64,000 nucleotides of DNA, taken from the NCBI GenBank assembly GCA_028564675.1, contig JAOVVO010000306.1:27002-91001 (forward strand), read 5' to 3'. Shown one piece after another: positions 11,955-25,071 of this stretch. The notes beneath the pieces are model-generated. The model did not search any database. It saw nothing but the letters and a program-made list of their open reading frames with translations, and was not told the origin of the DNA. Numbering within the stretch: position 1 is the first letter of the stretch; each line of letters begins with the position of its first letter. The position numbers were made by a program, and so were the translations under genes. This stretch comes from Onchocerca lupi (lineage: Eukaryota; Nematoda; Chromadorea; Rhabditida; Onchocercidae).

Positions 11955-13596
11955 CTTTCGTTTTTTATCCTTTTTCTTCTTTTTTTCTTTCTTTCTATCT
12001 TTTTCTTCGCTGCGATGCTTCCTATTCTTTCGATCCGAATCAGCATCTTCAAAGCAAACGTTTTATATGATATTAGCAGTATAGCTTTCCATGAAAGATA
12101 TAAGATATAAAATTTACCATCAAGATCATCCAAGCTCCATTTATATTTCCTTTTAGGTTTTGTTTCTTCACCATTCTCATCATAATTTGTTGCATCACCA
12201 TTCAGATCATCTATCTTATTATCAAAATATCTACAAATCCATAGGAAATGAAGTAAAAACATAGCAATGTCAAAACTTAGAAATTCTAGCTCATCACTTT
12301 TGTTTTCAATCAGTTTTGCAATTTAATTTATGTAAAATTTAGCTCATTAATTGAACAAACTTTGTTCTTTCACGCGACACATTATGTATCTTTACTTTTT
12401 ATTTGAATTGCAAATAAGTAGTATCCGCATTTATATGTTTAAAGATACCTATAGGGTTCAGGCACTGCACCAGGTGTGAGCCTAAATCCTGCCATCGCAC
12501 TCGCAGAAAGATTGGTAATCTCTTTACCGGTGATCGGTGGTTTTTCTACCAACATCCGCAATGAACTAAAATAAGGCAAAATGAAGAATATAAGTTCTAA
12601 TAATCAGTAAAAAGGTCCACTATTCAGAGATACAGCTTTTTTTCTCACATGATAATAAATCAAAAATTTCTTAAATTAAAGCAAACAATTCTCAAATTTC
12701 ATATCTCTGCACTCAAAGTTGCCTGCTATATATTTCAATTTATTTGAAGCTTTCGAGCAAATATATCATTCCAATTTGATACTTTTTTTAACGCTCTTAC
12801 ATCTATATGTCCGTTTACTGGAAATAAATATCTAGATGGAATTTCCTCAGACAAAAGCCAAAAATTGAAGGACTGCAAACCTGAATTCCAAGGCATTTTC
12901 AAAATTGAAACTGCCGACAAGATGCGGGAGAAAAGAGCCGAGGTCTTCGCGTAATCGTTTCGAGCCACAAAAACGTTGATAAGATGAGCTCATATCATAT
13001 TCCGCCAATAAGTCATTACTACCAAGTAAAACGCTTTGCTCTGCAAAATTCATAAGTACAATTCTTTTCTTAGAAAAGCGCCAAATATCTAGACCTATCA
13101 AAATTCTATATCATATACTGGAAAAAAAATAAAACATCTCGAAATTCCAATTTAAACACATGAACGAATTGTATCTCTGTTCGAGAAATCGCATAAATAA
13201 TTTCATCAGTTTGCTACATTTTGCCACGAGGTGATAATTTTAAATTGTAAAAAATTATATCATCAGAGATATTTCAAATTTTCCCCAATAATTAACAGCA
13301 CATTTTCTGATCTGTTTTTCCATTTATTAAAAGATGGTGCTTAACAGATTTTCTAGCTCTTCTCTTCTCAATTTTTTGTAATATGTGAATTTTTAACATC
13401 ACCAAATCTTATCTTATTGCTTATTCACGCCTTAATGGCTAAAAATAGAATAAATGAAAGGATGAAACTAACGTGGTAGTTCAGGTTTCATCAAGTGAAA
13501 AGGACACACTAACGACAACTGTGAATATCTACCCTTTAATGATATTTTTGTACGTAATGAACCTGATGATGCGACACCACTTCCAGCAGAATCCAT
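11955..13596 (-). CDS. mdt-19: Mediator complex subunit 19 (3' end unresolved)
   Basis: Five exons on the minus strand: 13596-13473, 13040-12881, 12565-12449, 12230-12118, 12046-11955, giving 202 residues before an unresolved end. The protein has the MED19 core: RTKISLKGRYSQLSLVCPFH, then LMKPELPQQSVLLGSNDLL, a FCGSKRLREDLGSFLPHL helix, SLRMLVEKPPITG and AMAGFRLTPGAVPEPYR. It ends in a Lys/Arg/Glu-rich tail, as in animal MED19. MED19 is part of the Mediator bridge between transcription factors and RNA polymerase II and acts in the nucleus. After 11955 there is a GTAATT donor. The last exon is uncertain: candidates encode only a few residues, for example an acceptor near 11198 giving VTC-stop. 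Divergent from RFC5. Identity is strong, the C-terminus is not. Confidence 0.9.
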
Positions 13597-14222
13597 CTTC
13601 AAATTTCAATCTGAAATAACAAATTCACAGAAATTTCGAATTCTTGTCCATTCTTGTCAACGCTTTCGATCAACGTTTATCAGCAAATAATCCTTATCAG
13701 CAATAATTTGATATAATCTCTATCAGTAGCATCTTAGTGATGAATGCTTCTCAAACAAATGCTTGTATCACTGCTTGTCAGCTCTAAGACAATTAAATAA
13801 ATTGTTTTATTATTAATAAAACAATCAATTTAATTAAAAAGTCCTAGCACCGCCAAATTTTTTTTGTAAATCATCACGAGTCATGCAAAAAGATGGGAGA
13901 AATACTTCCTAGCATTCCAGGTATTGAGGAGTTGTTGTTGCACTTGCTGTTCAGGAACGATTCACCGAAATAGTCTCAAGTAAAATTAACTTCCATAACA
14001 ATCCACAGTAGCATAGCTTAATGTTATTAACAATAATTCGAAATCATTCTAATAATTCAAATAATAATAGATGGATAAAAAAGTGCGAAACCAAATTACA
14101 ATAACAAGTTCTGATCTGATCATAATGATTTGATCATAATGACTTCACAACCCAAATATTATTATTTCTTATCAAAGAATTAATTATAAATCAGATTCAT
14201 TTTTCTCACTACTAATCCAAAC

Positions 14223-14225
<3 letters not shown>

Positions 14226-14277
<52 letters not shown>
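14226..14277. repeat. 52-base poly(A) tract
   Basis: Uninterrupted adenines from 14226 to 14277. It is the longest homopolymer seen in the window and lies in the MED19/RFC5 divergent promoter region. Such tracts exclude nucleosomes and are also prone to length errors in sequencing, so the exact length is uncertain. Confidence 0.8.
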
Positions 14278-14278
<1 letters not shown>

Positions 14279-14379
14279 GAAAAATACAATAGACCTAAAT
14301 TAAACTAGGCATACTTATTGTTATTGTAATTTGACCCTACATTCTACTATTCATTTATTACTTTTTGATTAAATCAGAT

Positions 14380-14575
14380 TAAAGATTTATAAGTAAAGAG
14401 ATTAAATCAGATCAGATCAAATTAAGATATACAAGGATAAATGCGATCTGATTTGATCATAACGATCAGATTTAAGATGTATACAAAGAGAGATCAAGTC
14501 AGATCTGATCAGATTAAGATATGCATCGATTAATGTATCCTGATCTGATCATAATGATCTCACGACCTAAATATT
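14380..14575. repeat. diverged tandem repeat rich in GATCTGATC, about 89-base unit
   Basis: Two adjacent units share the order AGAG-ATYAARTCAGATC, then GATTAAGATAT or similar, then ATGTATCC/ATGCGATCTGAT, then TGATCATAAYGATC. The first starts near 14397 and the second near 14487. A related piece, TCTGATCTGATCATAATGAT, sits at about 14109 on the other side of the poly(A) run. GATC/TGATCA palindromes recur throughout. Confidence 0.5.
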
Positions 14576-14761
14576 AATTCTTTGGGAGAATGACAAAAAA
14601 AGATTGAACCAAACAAACGAATCAATGGGGAACTTCAATGAAGACCACATCTGCAATTTAACAATGAACTCCTGAAAGAAATCATTCGCAACTCGCATCC
14701 TAACCTGAATTACCCGGGAGAGTGGTACTTGAACCAGGTTGAGAGGATAAGTGTCAGGACA

Positions 14762-17140
14762 ATGGTATCGGATGAACAGGTCAAGATTAATATGCCATGG
14801 GTGGAAAAATATCGTCCAGCTTATCTCACTGAACTTGTTTCTCATGAAGAAATCATCAGTACGCGTAAGTTATTCTACTTTTTATATTTCATGTCAAAGA
14901 GAATTACCGAACAATATATCGATTCTTAGATTCTTTGGATTTTACTTACTCTTCTGCATGATCGAATTTATAAGATATTGTTGAAAGCTTTTGTTTAATT
15001 TAGATTTTATTTTTGATAAGTAATGTATCATATTTATAGCATTTCAAATTTCTAGTTTTTAGTTACAAAATTGATCAATGAAAATCGATTGCCACATTTA
15101 TTGTTTTATGGCCCTCCTGGAACCGGAAAAACAAGTACCATATTAGCCGTTGCGAGGATGATGTATACACCGAAGCAATTATCGTCGATGATTTTAGAAG
15201 TACATTTTTGAATTCAAATTTATTAAAATAACACTTGATAAGAATCCAACGTTTTGTTTTCTCTGTAAAAGTAATATAAAAGTTTTGTTATTATTCTTAT
15301 AACAGATTTGATTCCTATGTGGTACCAGAATTGTCTTATAGCATTTTCTCTGTAGATGTTTCTTTGATAATGCTTTTATATTCGGATGCAAATATTACGT
15401 TGATTTGTATCCTGGTTATTGCAGATATTTCTTTTGTTATATTTTTTAGCTAAATGCATCCGATGATCGAGGCATCGGGATTGTTCGAGAACAGATCATT
15501 AATTTTGCTCAAACAAGTACTTTAAATATGGACAAAAACCAAAAGAATGTACCAAAATTGGTCATACTAGATGAGGCCGATGCTATGACGAAGGATGCAC
15601 AGAATGCCTTGAGGTATTTTTATACTGTGTATATAGGGTTTATGTGTTTATGTTATAAATTTTATGTTTTAACTTATAGGATTTGTGTTCTGCGATAATT
15701 TTCGGGACTAATTTCTTCTTTTAGACGAGTAATTGAGAAATTCACAGACAATGTTCGATTCTGTATTATATGTAATTATTTATCGAAAATTATCCCGGCA
15801 ATCCAATCACGGTGCACACGTCTACGTTTCGCTCCACTTTCAAATGTTAATCTTTTCTTTAATGTTATTACTATACTAAATCTACATTTATCAATATTTC
15901 TAACAAACGGACCATTCAGATAACGCTTTATTTAAAAAGGAGAAGGAACTCTGTATATCTATTTTATCATTAAAGATTCATTATAAGATTCTTCTAGGAA
16001 CAAATATTGCCACGACTGCATCATATCGTGCAAGCAGAATCACTGACCGTAACAGAAGATGGTCAAAAAGCATTGTTAAAGTTGGCTGAAGGAGACATGA
16101 GACGAGTTATCAATGTTTTGCAGGTCAATATTTCATATTTACTGTGATTATCACTTGACTCAATAATTTCTCTATTTCATTCTAAATCGAATTAGCTTAG
16201 TAATATGATAATTAATTAATGCACCGGTAGTTCAAAAAATAGTTGTTGAATGGAGGAATTATATAATTGCATCATATCTTATATGGACAAATTTTTTATC
16301 TTTCATAAAAGATGTTATAATGCATGGATTTTCTGATATAGTTATTTTTATTTCTCAAATGATAACTACTTTTCTGGCAATTATTTGTTTACTGGTGATG
16401 CAGCTGAAAAAATTGAAACAGAGTTTTTATGATTTACAAATATTTATCCAGCTTTCTTATTTAGTACGATATAATTTTGCAGAGTACAGCAATGGCATTT
16501 AAAACAGTTGATGAACGGAGTGTTTATCAATGCGTGGGTTATCCGCTACCAACCGATGTTGAAAAAATCGTAAGAATACTATTAAACGATTCAATGGAAG
16601 ATGCTTACACAAGTATTATTTTTTGGTGAACTTTAATCAGCTTTTACCTTTTGTGAAGGCAGACTACGGAGATATCACTTTTATCTTTGAGTATGCTGTC
16701 TTCAGTGACAATCTTAGTTTGACATGCTAAGCCTTTTTGAATCACTCAGTCACTAAATCCTTAAATCATGATAACTTTTTGTTTTTCTGTCATACAACGG
16801 TAAAGATTCACTAGCAGAAGCTTAAATCAAATACATAAATGGCTTTTCATTGTTCTTTTTTTTTTTTTTTTATTTTGCAGAAATAGAAGAAATTCGAAAT
16901 GAGCGTGCATTCGCATTAAGCGATATATTGAACTCAATGCATGATTTCATATTTCGTCTCGTCATACCATCAGAATTACTGAGTCGATTAATTATTAGTA
17001 TGGCGGATATCGAATATCATTTGTCGCAGGGCTGTTCAGATCGTTTACAGCTTGGGACTTTAATTGGTGTTTTTATCAATGTTCGCAATGAATTGGCAAA
17101 AATTGCTTCTGGTTCTGAAACTCAAGCAGTGACAGCCTAA
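14762..17140 (+). CDS. RFC5: replication factor C subunit 5 (clamp loader ATPase)
   Basis: Seven exons join to 346 residues: 14762-14864, 15063-15199, 15450-15613, 15725-15845, 15998-16123, 16483-16612, 16881-17140. Human RFC5 is about 340. Near the N-terminus is PWVEKYRP, then Walker A GPPGTGKT (51-58), LNASDDRG, Walker B LVILDEAD (ending 124), the sensor-region NYLSKIIPAIQSRC with the SRC motif (163-165), and the C-terminal collar helices MADIEYHLSQG. These are AAA+ features of the small RFC subunits. The order and wording match RFC5 (yeast Rfc3) rather than RFC2/3/4. The protein helps load the PCNA clamp during DNA replication and repair. Exon 6 was extended past a tempting donor at 16570 because the read-through (LLNDSMEDAYT) aligns with the family. 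MED30 follows on the same strand, 563 bases downstream. Confidence 0.96.
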
Positions 17141-17703
17141 TTCGATCCTGAATTTTTACATAAAATTGCAGGAATTGTTAGGAAAAATGCTCCATTTGCA
17201 AAATCTGAATAGCACTAAAGTTACATTTAGTAAGCAAGAGAGTGTGAAATCAAGTATTTAGTTTTGGAATCTGTTCTTTTTCTATTGTAATGATTATTTG
17301 GGTAAAATAAAATTGCTTAAAATTTTGCAAGGAGAAGATATTATGAGAATAGAAAATTATTTCTTTGTATTGTTGAATTTTATTCATTTTTTTTTTTTTT
17401 TTTTACTTTCATAATCGTGTTTAAATCATGTGTTCAATTCTTACGTATGATCTCTTGAATAAATTCTATGGTTTCAAAAGCTGAAATTTTCAAAAGTCTA
17501 GTTTTCTTGTTTCCTTTACTGGATGAAAATTTATTTGAATGGAAAAATATTATGGTAGCTCTAATAATTGTACTGTTTAAGAAAAGTGTGGAACATTTGA
17601 TGATGTGGTTATTAAAGTGTGATAAACTTGTTACTAAAAGAGGAACAGAAGGTAAATGTAGTTATGAAGTTTTTATTGACATAAGTGGATTTGCTTCAGG
17701 AAG
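17141..17703 (+). other. RFC5-MED30 intercistronic region
   Basis: Contains an AATAAA near 17307 and another near 17458 that could serve RFC5, a poly(T) run near 17390, and then a TTGCTTCAG splice acceptor ending at 17699 directly before the MED30 start. A 3' end signal followed by a trans-splice-like acceptor between two same-strand genes is what a nematode operon would show, though the gap is longer than the C. elegans norm of about 100 bases. Confidence 0.4.
17691..17703 (+). promoter_or_regulatory. probable trans-splice acceptor before MED30
   Basis: The bases TTGCTTCAG end at 17699, followed by GAAG and the ATG at 17704. No 5' exon was found. The position fits spliced-leader addition and supports the chosen start. 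Confidence 0.45.
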
Positions 17704-19782
17704 ATGCAGAATTCAGGTGTTGGTCCGAATCAGCCGCTATATTATCAACAAACTCAGGGTTTGATTTCTCTTAATTGTTATTTATTTTTAATTTTAAGTC
17801 GGAAGTGGATACAACTTATAAAACATATCTGGTGCTGTTATAATCGGTTCTTATCAGCATCGACTATATCGAATGAGAAGTCAAGTAAAATCGATAATCC
17901 CGAATTACTTTTCCCATATGATTGTGAGGTATTAAGGAGGAATTTATTTATAAATATAATCAAAAGAGTAAATGCGGAAATTGAGAAGAAACTCTATAGC
18001 ATGTTTTATGCATTGTATGAAAGAAAATCATCAATAATGAAAAAGTTTCTACATTTCTTAAGTGTTAGTAATTATAGGTGGTGCTATGATGATGGGTTAT
18101 CCATCATCTACAACTGACCAGCGTCAGCAACAGCAACAGCAGATAATAAATATGCAGGGTGTACCGACAACTCAGATGTATAGCAATGCAAGTATGCAAG
18201 GTATGCCGGGAAGACCGTATTCTGCAGGTACTCCTCAGGAATCCTCATCGGGAATACGGCCATCATCACAGTCTCAACCTAGTTATTCACTAGGAGTGCA
18301 ACCGCAAGCATCAAATGAACAACAGCAGCAACAACAATTTCAAAATCGGCAGCCATATCAGCCTCAGCAGCAATCACAAAAGCAACAATCGCAACAATCT
18401 ACTCAAAAGTATACATGAAGATATTATTAGTTAGAACTGGTGCCAATATTTCTTCATATATGTGTGAGATACTGTTAATTTTGTTTTAGAAAGTAGTATA
18501 AAAGATGGTAAAAGTCTTTCTCACCAAATTTAATGATTTTATTTAGTTTTCTAATTAAGGATAAATAATCAATTCATGTCATTAAGATTACAGAGCATCA
18601 GATCAGGCAAGTGAAAAATCAAAGAAAGAAGAAACAAAAACAGCTCGGCCAATGAATCCTCCACCATATTCTCCCGAGATATTGAACGATCTTTCGAAAT
18701 ATTCGGTTGCTGCCTTGGCATGTATCGGTCGTGAATTGGTCCAGGAATTGTTGCTTAGGTAAGCTAAAATGTCATGTATTGCGCTTTTATTCTTTCTATT
18801 TATTTTCAGTGCAGTTTACTTGTTTGCTCGCATTTTAGACAACTTTGAAGAAATAATAAAATCTTGAGTATTTGCTTTTAAGAACTGATCAGTCATTTAG
18901 TGCAGCACGAGTTAAAGGCGATTAATCTGACTGTTCATGGATCTCTTGAAAGAAAATTCTTAAAAAACTTTGATTGTGATATGTTGATTGATAAATCGAT
19001 AGACCACAATCAGATTGCTTGTAATTTATCTTTTGGTTGTGCATGAGAGTAAAGGTTCAATTTTTTTGCAGGACTTATACGCTGATGACAAGTTTGACGA
19101 AATCAGTAGACCGTTGGCACCAGCAACAAGGTGTAAGCGATCCGGAACAATTGCTTTCTTACTGTGAATATATATTATCGAAGATCACGGAAATAAGGTT
19201 ACGAATTGACTGTGTACCAAGAGTGACCAATATCAGTGAGGATGAATTCATTACATTGATGACCGATCCAAGTCCTCCACAAAAACCGCCTGAACTGGTA
19301 TTAATTTTTTATTTGTTTGTGATATGAAAATCTGTAATAGTGTTTTTATCACATAATTTTGTCTGTGAATAATAAACGATTTATTTGATGAAGTCAAGGA
19401 ATTTTTATGCAAATCACTTAGATTTGAAAGAAATCTCATTCTTTCAGTGCTGATTGAATTTTTTATTTAGCACCTTAGAAAAATGAGCTTTCATCTGCTC
19501 TAATATTTAGATTTATAAAAAGTGAAATAGACTAACATAACTACGTACTATTATTCATTTTATGGGTTTCTAATGGAATGTATAATTAATTATAAAGATG
19601 CATATGAAGATGCTGTTGTCTATTTGTACATTACTAAATGCACTGCATTTCAGATAGCCAAGGAGGAAACATTCGAAGTGCAACGAAGAAAGCTAGTAAA
19701 GTTGAATACAGCGCTAAAAAATTTAGATTGGATGTGTTTGGTTTCCGATCCACGTTTTTTAAAAAAAGCAGATAAAAGCTGA
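17704..19782 (+). CDS. mdt-30: Mediator complex subunit 30
   Basis: Five exons give 301 residues: 17704-17758, 18078-18408, 18594-18758, 19072-19297, 19654-19782. The N-terminal half is low-complexity and Gln-rich (runs of five to six Gln, with Ser, Pro, Met, Tyr). The C-terminal half carries the MED30 fold: AALACIGRELVQELLLRTYT, two helices through ILSKITEIRLRIDCV, and a final coil RRKLVKLNTALKNLDWM. Vertebrate MED30 is about 180 residues, so the extra length is the Gln-rich leader. It belongs to the Mediator core and works in RNA polymerase II initiation. It follows RFC5 on the same strand; from memory the C. elegans pair F44B9.8/F44B9.7 is arranged the same way. Family call likely but less clear-cut than the neighbours, because MED30 is poorly conserved. 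Confidence 0.85.
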
Positions 19783-21058
19783 TAATATTTATAGCAATAT
19801 TTGCTCTATATTTCCTAAATAATTTATCACTAGGCGTTTACAGATATTTTCTTCTTCTTTAGATAAGTGTTGATATATCAATAGCTCTATCAGGCAAGTC
19901 TATTAGAAACATTTATGCAATGATGAGATCATTATGATGTCACTCGTTTCATACATTTCCACGAGATTAAACACGTTAATGGATTTAAAGATCGTTAAAG
20001 TTGTATTGTTATCCTTTTTCTTGTTCCCTAAATCTATGTTTATTTATTGTAAAAGATACTATAATTATAGGCCGCTATAAACACTGTTCATTGCGAATTA
20101 TAGAGTCCGAACAACACTTATTCCGATGTGCTTCGGGCATCGCTCTGCTTCTGAAACATAAGATTTTTAGACAGTTTATTAATATAATTTTAAATATTCG
20201 GCATTAACACTAATTGTAACACACATTAAATTAATTGTCACATATATTGCTGATAGAAAAGATTCAGGAATGCTTCATATAATTTCAATTTCACGACTCA
20301 TACTTTAGATGATTTCTTACAGTGAGATTTTACACATTCTTAATATTAATACCTTAACTGCTTTGACAATTCTTACCATTTGATTTCATGTCATCGAATA
20401 ATCTAGGGATTTATCGCAGCGTATTCGTTCAAATTTGCATTGAGCTCATCTGCAGATCTGTTTCTTCGAATGTTCAGCACTATAAGAGTAATCAGTTATC
20501 TTTTTAGTCAGTAACTTTGCTTCGAAAAAAAACATCCACTATTCACGTGTGTAGATTAGACAAGTGATGTGTAGTAGTCGATAAGACATCTGATGCATGC
20601 ATTAATTGTGCGGTCTATTAGCTGAATATTATCCTATACTTCTAAGTAGTCACTTTTCGGGCTCAACTTTTCCCATATTTCTTGGATACAAACTAGGAAA
20701 CAATCAGTAAGCTTTGCTATTGGAACAATCGTTCTGTTTCCGGATAACATCTCAGCCCTGCTTAATGATGAAACTGGAAATATTTACCTAAGATATTACA
20801 TCTGTACTTTCCGTGCAATACTACTACGACGTTTGATCAAGCTATTCATTACTGTTCCATTACAAAGGGACTTATTTTCCGTAGAAAATTCCCATAAATC
20901 AGGATGAATATAGGAATTTCTTCGATTAAGAATCATTATAATATGCATGAATGAGATGATATATGTGCTGGGAAAAGGACTTCTAAACTAACATGCAGGC
21001 ACTATCAACATAGATACATCGATAGTGCCTGATACCGTAGCCATCACACGATGCATCA
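19783..21058. other. convergent intergenic region (3' ends of MED30 and the astacin gene)
   Basis: The 3' ends of two convergent genes meet here. No further exon was supported. If the astacin protein has a longer C-terminus than modelled, the extra exon would have to lie here, but no convincing candidate was seen. Confidence 0.5.
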
Positions 21059-24000
21059 TCATTCGGACCACGCCAAGAACGAACCGGAGGTTGGTAGTGC
21101 GCGTACCTGCGCCTGGAAACCTTTACCACCACGGTAGAATGATCGAAATAGCACCAACATATCTTCAGTAGCTGACATAATTGATGATTTTGGTGTTCCA
21201 TAACAACAATATCTGAAAGAATATAGAAGAATCTATCAACATAAATATTTTCTTATTTTACTACATGCAAGGATTGAATTCAAATTTAAAATCATTTTTC
21301 AAATTTCATTAATTTGAATAGATTAGCAATATAATCAATCCTATTTACATTATACAAATTTTCGTTATCCAAAATGAATGAATCAGTAGCATTATATAAG
21401 AGATATAAATGTATTACAGTACCTCATTCCTGTATTAGCGAAATCAGTCGAATTGCGTATTTCGATATAATCCATACAAAGTGAATGCCGTATCTTACAG
21501 TACATCTCGAATTCACCATAGAAGCGTAACTGTACACGTTGACCAGGTGGAGCTACTAGAAGCCAACTACATTCTTGTCCTTCTTTAAATTCTCCGGGAT
21601 AATTTGGACTTGTAATACGTCTCCAACTTGATGTCAATTCTATACGACCACCACAATCTGCTCCATATCCTGGCATTACCAATTGACAAAGCTGCAAAAT
21701 ATAATTTAGTAAGAATAAAATAAGATTTATTTTATTATTAATTTTTGAATTATTTTTAATTTCATGCTATCACATTTTATCCCTAAAAAAAAAATTGACC
21801 AAATTAATCCAATTAGTTTCTATTTTATATCTTTTTTCAGAGATTTAATTCGATTCTTAAGAATAGTAAAAGAGTTGAAAATTTTTCGAATAAAGTTAAT
21901 CTGATTTATCGATTTTTTTTTTTCCGGTATTTTATATAATTACTATTTTTTTTTTTTTTTTTTTTTTTATAACATTTTCACATTTCTAGTATGCAGTAAA
22001 AATTTTAAATGAATGAAATATACTTTTCCAGTGAATCCATCCGGGCAACGACATCGTCCACATCGCCTTGGATCCGTATATCCTCCACGTTGACAGGGTA
22101 ATTTCCGTGGACATGAATCGCTACAATATATCACATTCATAAGACGAATATCATTGAACGATAATTGATCACGTTGTCCAATGGTCTTTTGATAATCCAT
22201 TATATTCGTGTTCAATGTAAACAGATCATCATATCGACCAAATGCTTTACTCCTATTAATTGAAATTATTAATTACAATTAATTAAGCAAATACATTGAA
22301 TGAACTAGCAAATAAGAGATTTATTTTTCTTGTATTCGTATTGACTTTTGATCATTTTCAAATATATTTCAGATAAATAACAAAAAATGGAATTATTAGT
22401 GAAATTAGATCACTCTATTAATGTTTCCATAATTTCCATTTCGTAATATACTATCAATTTTTTAAATTCATCTTCATATAATTATTCCGCATGAATTAAA
22501 TCCTTAATAGTAGATGATATTGCATCAAATACTATAGATGAATAAGAAGCAATCTATCAACATTTGTAATTTTATTAAGAAATATTCGAATTGTTTCATC
22601 GATTTGCAAATAAAAATGAAAAAATGAATTTTTTTTTACCTGTAATGCATAATACTGCCATAATCATAGGGTACATTACCATTATCCACATCAGCTGGCA
22701 ATTCTTTTAAAAATTGTCCCTTGCTATCACGATCAATATTCTCCCAACGAACCGTAACATAATTATCACGATCAGGTCGTGATTGCTCATGCCAAAAACC
22801 CAATGCATGCGCAACTTCATGAGCTATCACTCCTAACTGTAATCGTAGAATTTTTTTTCTTCAAAAATTATCAACTTTTTATTGAATTTATCAAAAGAAT
22901 CTAACAATTCCAAATTTTTTAAGACAATATTTATATATTAGAATTTCGAAGAATAATGTTTATTTGAAGATTATCATACCTATGAACTTGATCAATTCAT
23001 AGATGTGATAATTTTCAATTAAATATACGATGTATTCTTGATTAAATTCTCAAGCAAAGTATTCTTGTTCTTCTGAATAATACAATAAGAATAAATTTCG
23101 ATCGCAATATAATTATGAAAAAAGGATTTTCAAGTGATTTAAGCATTCATAATTTATCTAAATCAATGTTAAATAAAAATGATCATCATTCTTGATGATG
23201 ATGAGGCATGGAATACGTGACTTCTGCGAATGTACGATGATGAAACATGAAAAACGTGTCTTCTGCGTAACTATTTTTAAAATATTTGAAATGCATGATG
23301 AAATAGGAGAATAGGACCTACTCGAATGCATTCTGGTGCCAATGAGACAAATTGTGGCTCGCCAAGAGGATGTCTGCCAACGTTTGATGCGCATCCGTCA
23401 ACATCCGTAAAGATGATTCGATTTTCCTGAATTTCATCATCTCGACGCTCAAAATTTAAACATGTTATATTATGCCAATGTTCAAGTGCCAATTCGATTA
23501 CCCGTTGTTCACGTCTAGCTGAAATTATCAGTATTTTATCAGTATATTTACAAAAAAAATTTATTCCATAGATTTAAAGCTTCAAATAATCAATATTTAA
23601 TAATCATTCATGCTATCAGAATTTAAAATTTTTCGCATTTAGATATCATTAATTGAGCAATTGTAAAACTATTTAAGCGAAAGAATAAGATAAGATAACT
23701 TGGCAATTTAAGAATAATTTATGGTCTATTAGAGCGATTCGTAAAAATAATATCTTTGTTTAATGAATATTTCGACTTTTTTTTTAATAAGACTTTGTTA
23801 AAATTAGGAATTAAAGTGTAGAAAAGATTCCAGTTAATTTTTAAATGCCAATTTTTTCCGTGAAATTGTTTTTGTTTGCAAAAAAAAAAAAAGAGAAAAA
23901 AGAAAAAAAAAAACTGATGTTAATTTTTACCCTAAGGCGTTCATTTCAACTTTTTTTCCAAAATAGTTTTGGCATGTGAAAAGCTTTTATATAATTATAT

Positions 24001-25038
24001 ATATATATATATTTTTTTTTTAAAAAAAACTAGAAAACAAAATATAGAAAAGCATTCAATTAATTTTTAAAAGACATTTTCATCATAAAATTGTTTTTTG
24101 ATTGAAAGATCAATCTATGAAAGATCTGTATATGTTAAGCGAATATGATAATTTCATGATCGAAAATAACTTTAAAAAAATGAATGATGTAAAGAATAAA
24201 TTTATCAAATAATAATAAATTTCATTTATTTCATTATAATAAATTTATTAGCCATATGTAAATTATACATGATCTTTTTTTTCTTCATTATTGATTCGAA
24301 TGCTACTCGTTTTTTTTTTTTTTTTCTGTTCCATTTTTTCAGTTATTTAACATTAATTTTCTCCTACAAACTAATAAGGACAAAATTGAAAAGAAACTTG
24401 AATTTAGCACGATTTTCATTTGTACATTACTAATTAATTAAAATTTACGAATGACAACTATACAGAGAGAAAGGAAAAAAAAATTCTCACTTTCCTCTTA
24501 ACAATCAATGTTTGACATAATTTTTATTTTGTTCTGAAAAGAATGAATCAATCGAATGACAGAAACGATCAATAGAATGAATGGAATCTTTTCAATAATT
24601 TGCACTGAAATTTTGTTCAAAATTTCTTTTTCACTTTTGCCTATACGAATTGACCTTATTTTGACGAATTTTATAAGAAATGATAGCAATGATAAAAGAG
24701 ATAAATGCTATATTATTATCAATGTAGATCGATATATGTGATAATGATAAAATCATAAAATAATTTCAATACGAATCGTATGAAATTGATTTAATGATAA
24801 CTTGCTGTATTGCTTATAAATTTCACTTCTTACTGATTCTTTTTTTGCATGCATTAATTAATCAATTTTATTTATTTATATGAATGTAAAAATAATAAAT
24901 TTTCATTCCATTGCATTGAAATTTGCTTATTTTTAAATTTCAATAAAACTGTAAATGTACCACCAGCGACACAAAATATGGCCGGCCACTATAAATTAGT
25001 TGGACCGGCCAACGTAAAATCTAGCCAGATTCAACTAG

Positions 25039-25071
<33 letters not shown>

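Larger units (their letters stand above)
13597..14761. promoter_or_regulatory. divergent intergenic region between MED19 and RFC5
   Basis: About 1.2 kb separate the two divergent start codons, so both promoters should be here. It contains an uninterrupted 52-base poly(A) run (14226-14277) and diverged GATCTGATC-rich repeats on both sides of it. No TATA box or other core promoter element can be singled out in such A+T-rich DNA. Confidence 0.5.

Noticed and set aside
14729..14761. Upstream non-ATG start for RFC5
   Set aside because: The frame upstream of 14762 has only TTG/GTG codons; eukaryotic start should be the ATG at 14762, which fits the family length.
16570..16612. Intron donor GTAAGA at 16570 in RFC5
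   Set aside because: Reading through gives LLNDSMEDAYT, which aligns with the family and keeps phase to the last exon via the GTATTA donor at 16613.
20983..21058. Extension of the astacin reading past the stop in another frame (Cys-rich tail)
   Set aside because: The in-phase frame from the CUB exon reaches a TGA at 21061-21059; using the other frame needs an unsupported splice. Kept only as an alternative.
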